Source of the DNA: Trichaptum fuscoviolaceum
Taxonomy: Eukaryota > Basidiomycota > Agaricomycetes > Hymenochaetales > Trichaptaceae
Assembly (NCBI GenBank): GCA_910574455.1
Contig: CAJSYZ010000012.1
Coordinates: 2,473,317 to 2,537,316 of the forward strand
Direction of reading: 5' to 3'
DNA: 64,000 nt
Positions 63,173 through 64,000 of this stretch are shown in pieces; positions within the stretch are counted from its first letter, which is position 1; each line of letters opens with the position of its first letter. Made by a program: the position numbers and the translations under genes. Under the pieces are notes generated by a model. It was not told the origin of the DNA and made no database searches. It saw only the letters and a list, made by a program, of their open reading frames with translations.

Positions 63173-63721
63173 TGTTACGTTCACGGCTTCGATGGACTTA
63201 TCACGGAAATGATAAGTGACCAAAGCGTTGTTGGGTGAAGTAGCAAGTACAGTATAGAGGGTCCGCTTTGTGAGGGTCTCTATACCGGAAGTCGTGGGTG
63301 AACAGAGTCTTTGGTACGTGATTGTAAAAGACTATAGGAGGATTGACTTAAGTGTCATCCTGGGGCGCTATGTACATGGCCTTATATACTACAGAGAACA
63401 ATAGAGTGGAGCAAGGAATGAAACTACATCATCGCAGGTCAGAAGTGGAGTGAGTCCGTCATAGTGGCTCTAATTAATGGAGGATGATGTCAGATCGGAA
63501 CATAGGTGGAGTAGAGTGGAGTAGAATGATGTATCATCGGAGTGGAAGGTCCTGGGGCTCTCGGAGTGAAGGTGAAGTGAGTGGAGCCATCGGAGTGTGG
63601 AGTTGATGATGAAAGAATGATGCAATGTGTGTACGCACATGCAGGTAGAAAGGGTGAGAGAAAAAGATGAGGGGGAACATAAACAATGTGTAAACAAGGG
63701 TAAGCAGCTTGATGCGTAACA
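63173..63721 (-). repeat. LTR of element A, right copy (5' LTR and promoter)
   Basis: Sense strand: TATATAAGG about 39 nt upstream of the predicted RNA start (63349). The hairpin ACTTATCA-CGGAAA-TGATAAGT (plus strand 63196-63217) is close to the LTR end. Confidence 0.95.
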
Positions 63722-64000
63722 ATTTGTGCACGGTGTGAGTGGCAGAAGCGTACACAATGACAAGTAAGCTGGTCACTGAGTAACATCGCCTCCATGCCAT
63801 TCATTTCGAATTGAGGTGATGCTGTGTGTCCTATGTATATGAGAATATGTCAAGACCAATTGATGATGCTTGATATTTGAAGTCTTCTAGCCATCTTGAA
63901 GCTGAAGTCGAGTCTGTTGAAGGGCAGTCCGAGGACGAGAACAATCGGTTCTTGTCCTTCAAAGTGAACAGTCGCCGAGAATACAATCGGATAATCCAGA
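63722..64000 (-). CDS. 5' side of the ORF interrupted by element A
   Basis: Minus-strand frames 63804-63722 (MLLSDQL..HRAQI) and 63853-64000 (LDYPIVFSATVHFEGQEPIVLVLGLPFNRLDF) look coding. The first continues in phase into 37756-37554 when element A is removed. Product unknown, and the exon structure cannot be settled at the window edge. Confidence 0.35.

Larger units (their letters stand above)
37762..63721 (-). mobile_element. Chromodomain gypsy retrotransposon, element A, with nested insertions
   Basis: Matching 549-bp LTRs at both ends are flanked by the 5-bp duplication ATTTG (37757-37761 and 63722-63726). Removing element B, hAT A2 and solo LTR C (with one duplication each) leaves about 10.9 kb with the order LTR-U1-U2-gag-pol-D1-D2-D3-D4-LTR on the minus strand. 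The LTR copies differ at roughly four positions. Pol frames stay continuous across the two insertion sites in pol. Gag has one premature TGA (59879-59881). Confidence 0.92.

Noticed and set aside
1..64000. CRISPR array, bacterial operon or phage features
   Set aside because: No regularly spaced repeats with unique spacers were found, genes have introns, and mobile elements are eukaryotic.
1..64000. Telomeric TTAGGG arrays that would support a subtelomeric location
   Set aside because: None seen; the helicase fragment alone does not establish position.

Overview
The window reads as a repeat-dense chromosomal region of a filamentous basidiomycete, most likely an Agaricomycete. The evidence is short GT-AG introns (about 45-70 nt), a five-exon DUF6589 gene of the kind common in mushroom genomes, a siderophore-type MFS transporter, a CSE1-like exportin fragment, a RecQ-like helicase fragment, and abundant Ty3/gypsy and hAT-like elements. 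No bacterial or phage features were seen. All calls come from reading the sequence; no database search was run.

Left part (1-12.7 kb): a decayed minus-strand gypsy element (G1; pol, gag, and one LTR at 8595-9169) is split in its protease by a hAT-like element (2720-7123, 8-bp target duplication CACTGGGA). That hAT itself carries a 2.8-kb foldback element (3854-6685). G1 sits in the 3' side of a helicase gene whose 5' part is split by a second copy of the same foldback element (9743-12571, duplication GCTTCGGC).

Middle part (12.8-35.5 kb): scrambled remnants of an MFS transporter, a helicase C-terminal-like ORF, an intact DUF6589 gene (15151-18149), then a ~5.3-kb inverted duplication (18425-23712 and 28285-33715). 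Its arms each carry a zinc-finger gene and flank an intact siderophore-type transporter (23903-26666) with a GATA-site cluster in its promoter. A CSE1-like exportin pseudogene follows.

Right part (36-64 kb): a nest of related chromodomain gypsy elements. Element A (37762-63721, duplication ATTTG) contains the younger, nearly complete element B (42050-53072, duplication TGAAC), a second hAT copy (55035-56474) and a 2.5-kb solo LTR (57236-59768). A and B share an unusual ~11-kb layout: LTR - U1 - U2 - gag - pol (PR-RT-RH-IN-chromodomain) - D1 - D2 - D3 - D4 - LTR. The six accessory ORFs are conserved as proteins between A and B and are not part of the standard gypsy gene set.

The strongest novel signal is in this nest. 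The sense strand of B, from the predicted transcription start (about 52708) to the Gag AUG (49994), has no ATG in any frame over about 2.7 kb, although it holds three long open frames (U1, U2 and a Gag N-terminal extension) that are conserved in A. The elements also show 11-nt LTR/primer-site complementarity, as in self-priming Tf1-type retrotransposons, and a slippery heptamer followed by TGA at the gag/pol junction. Both features are also present in the more distant element G1, where the 11-mer is different.
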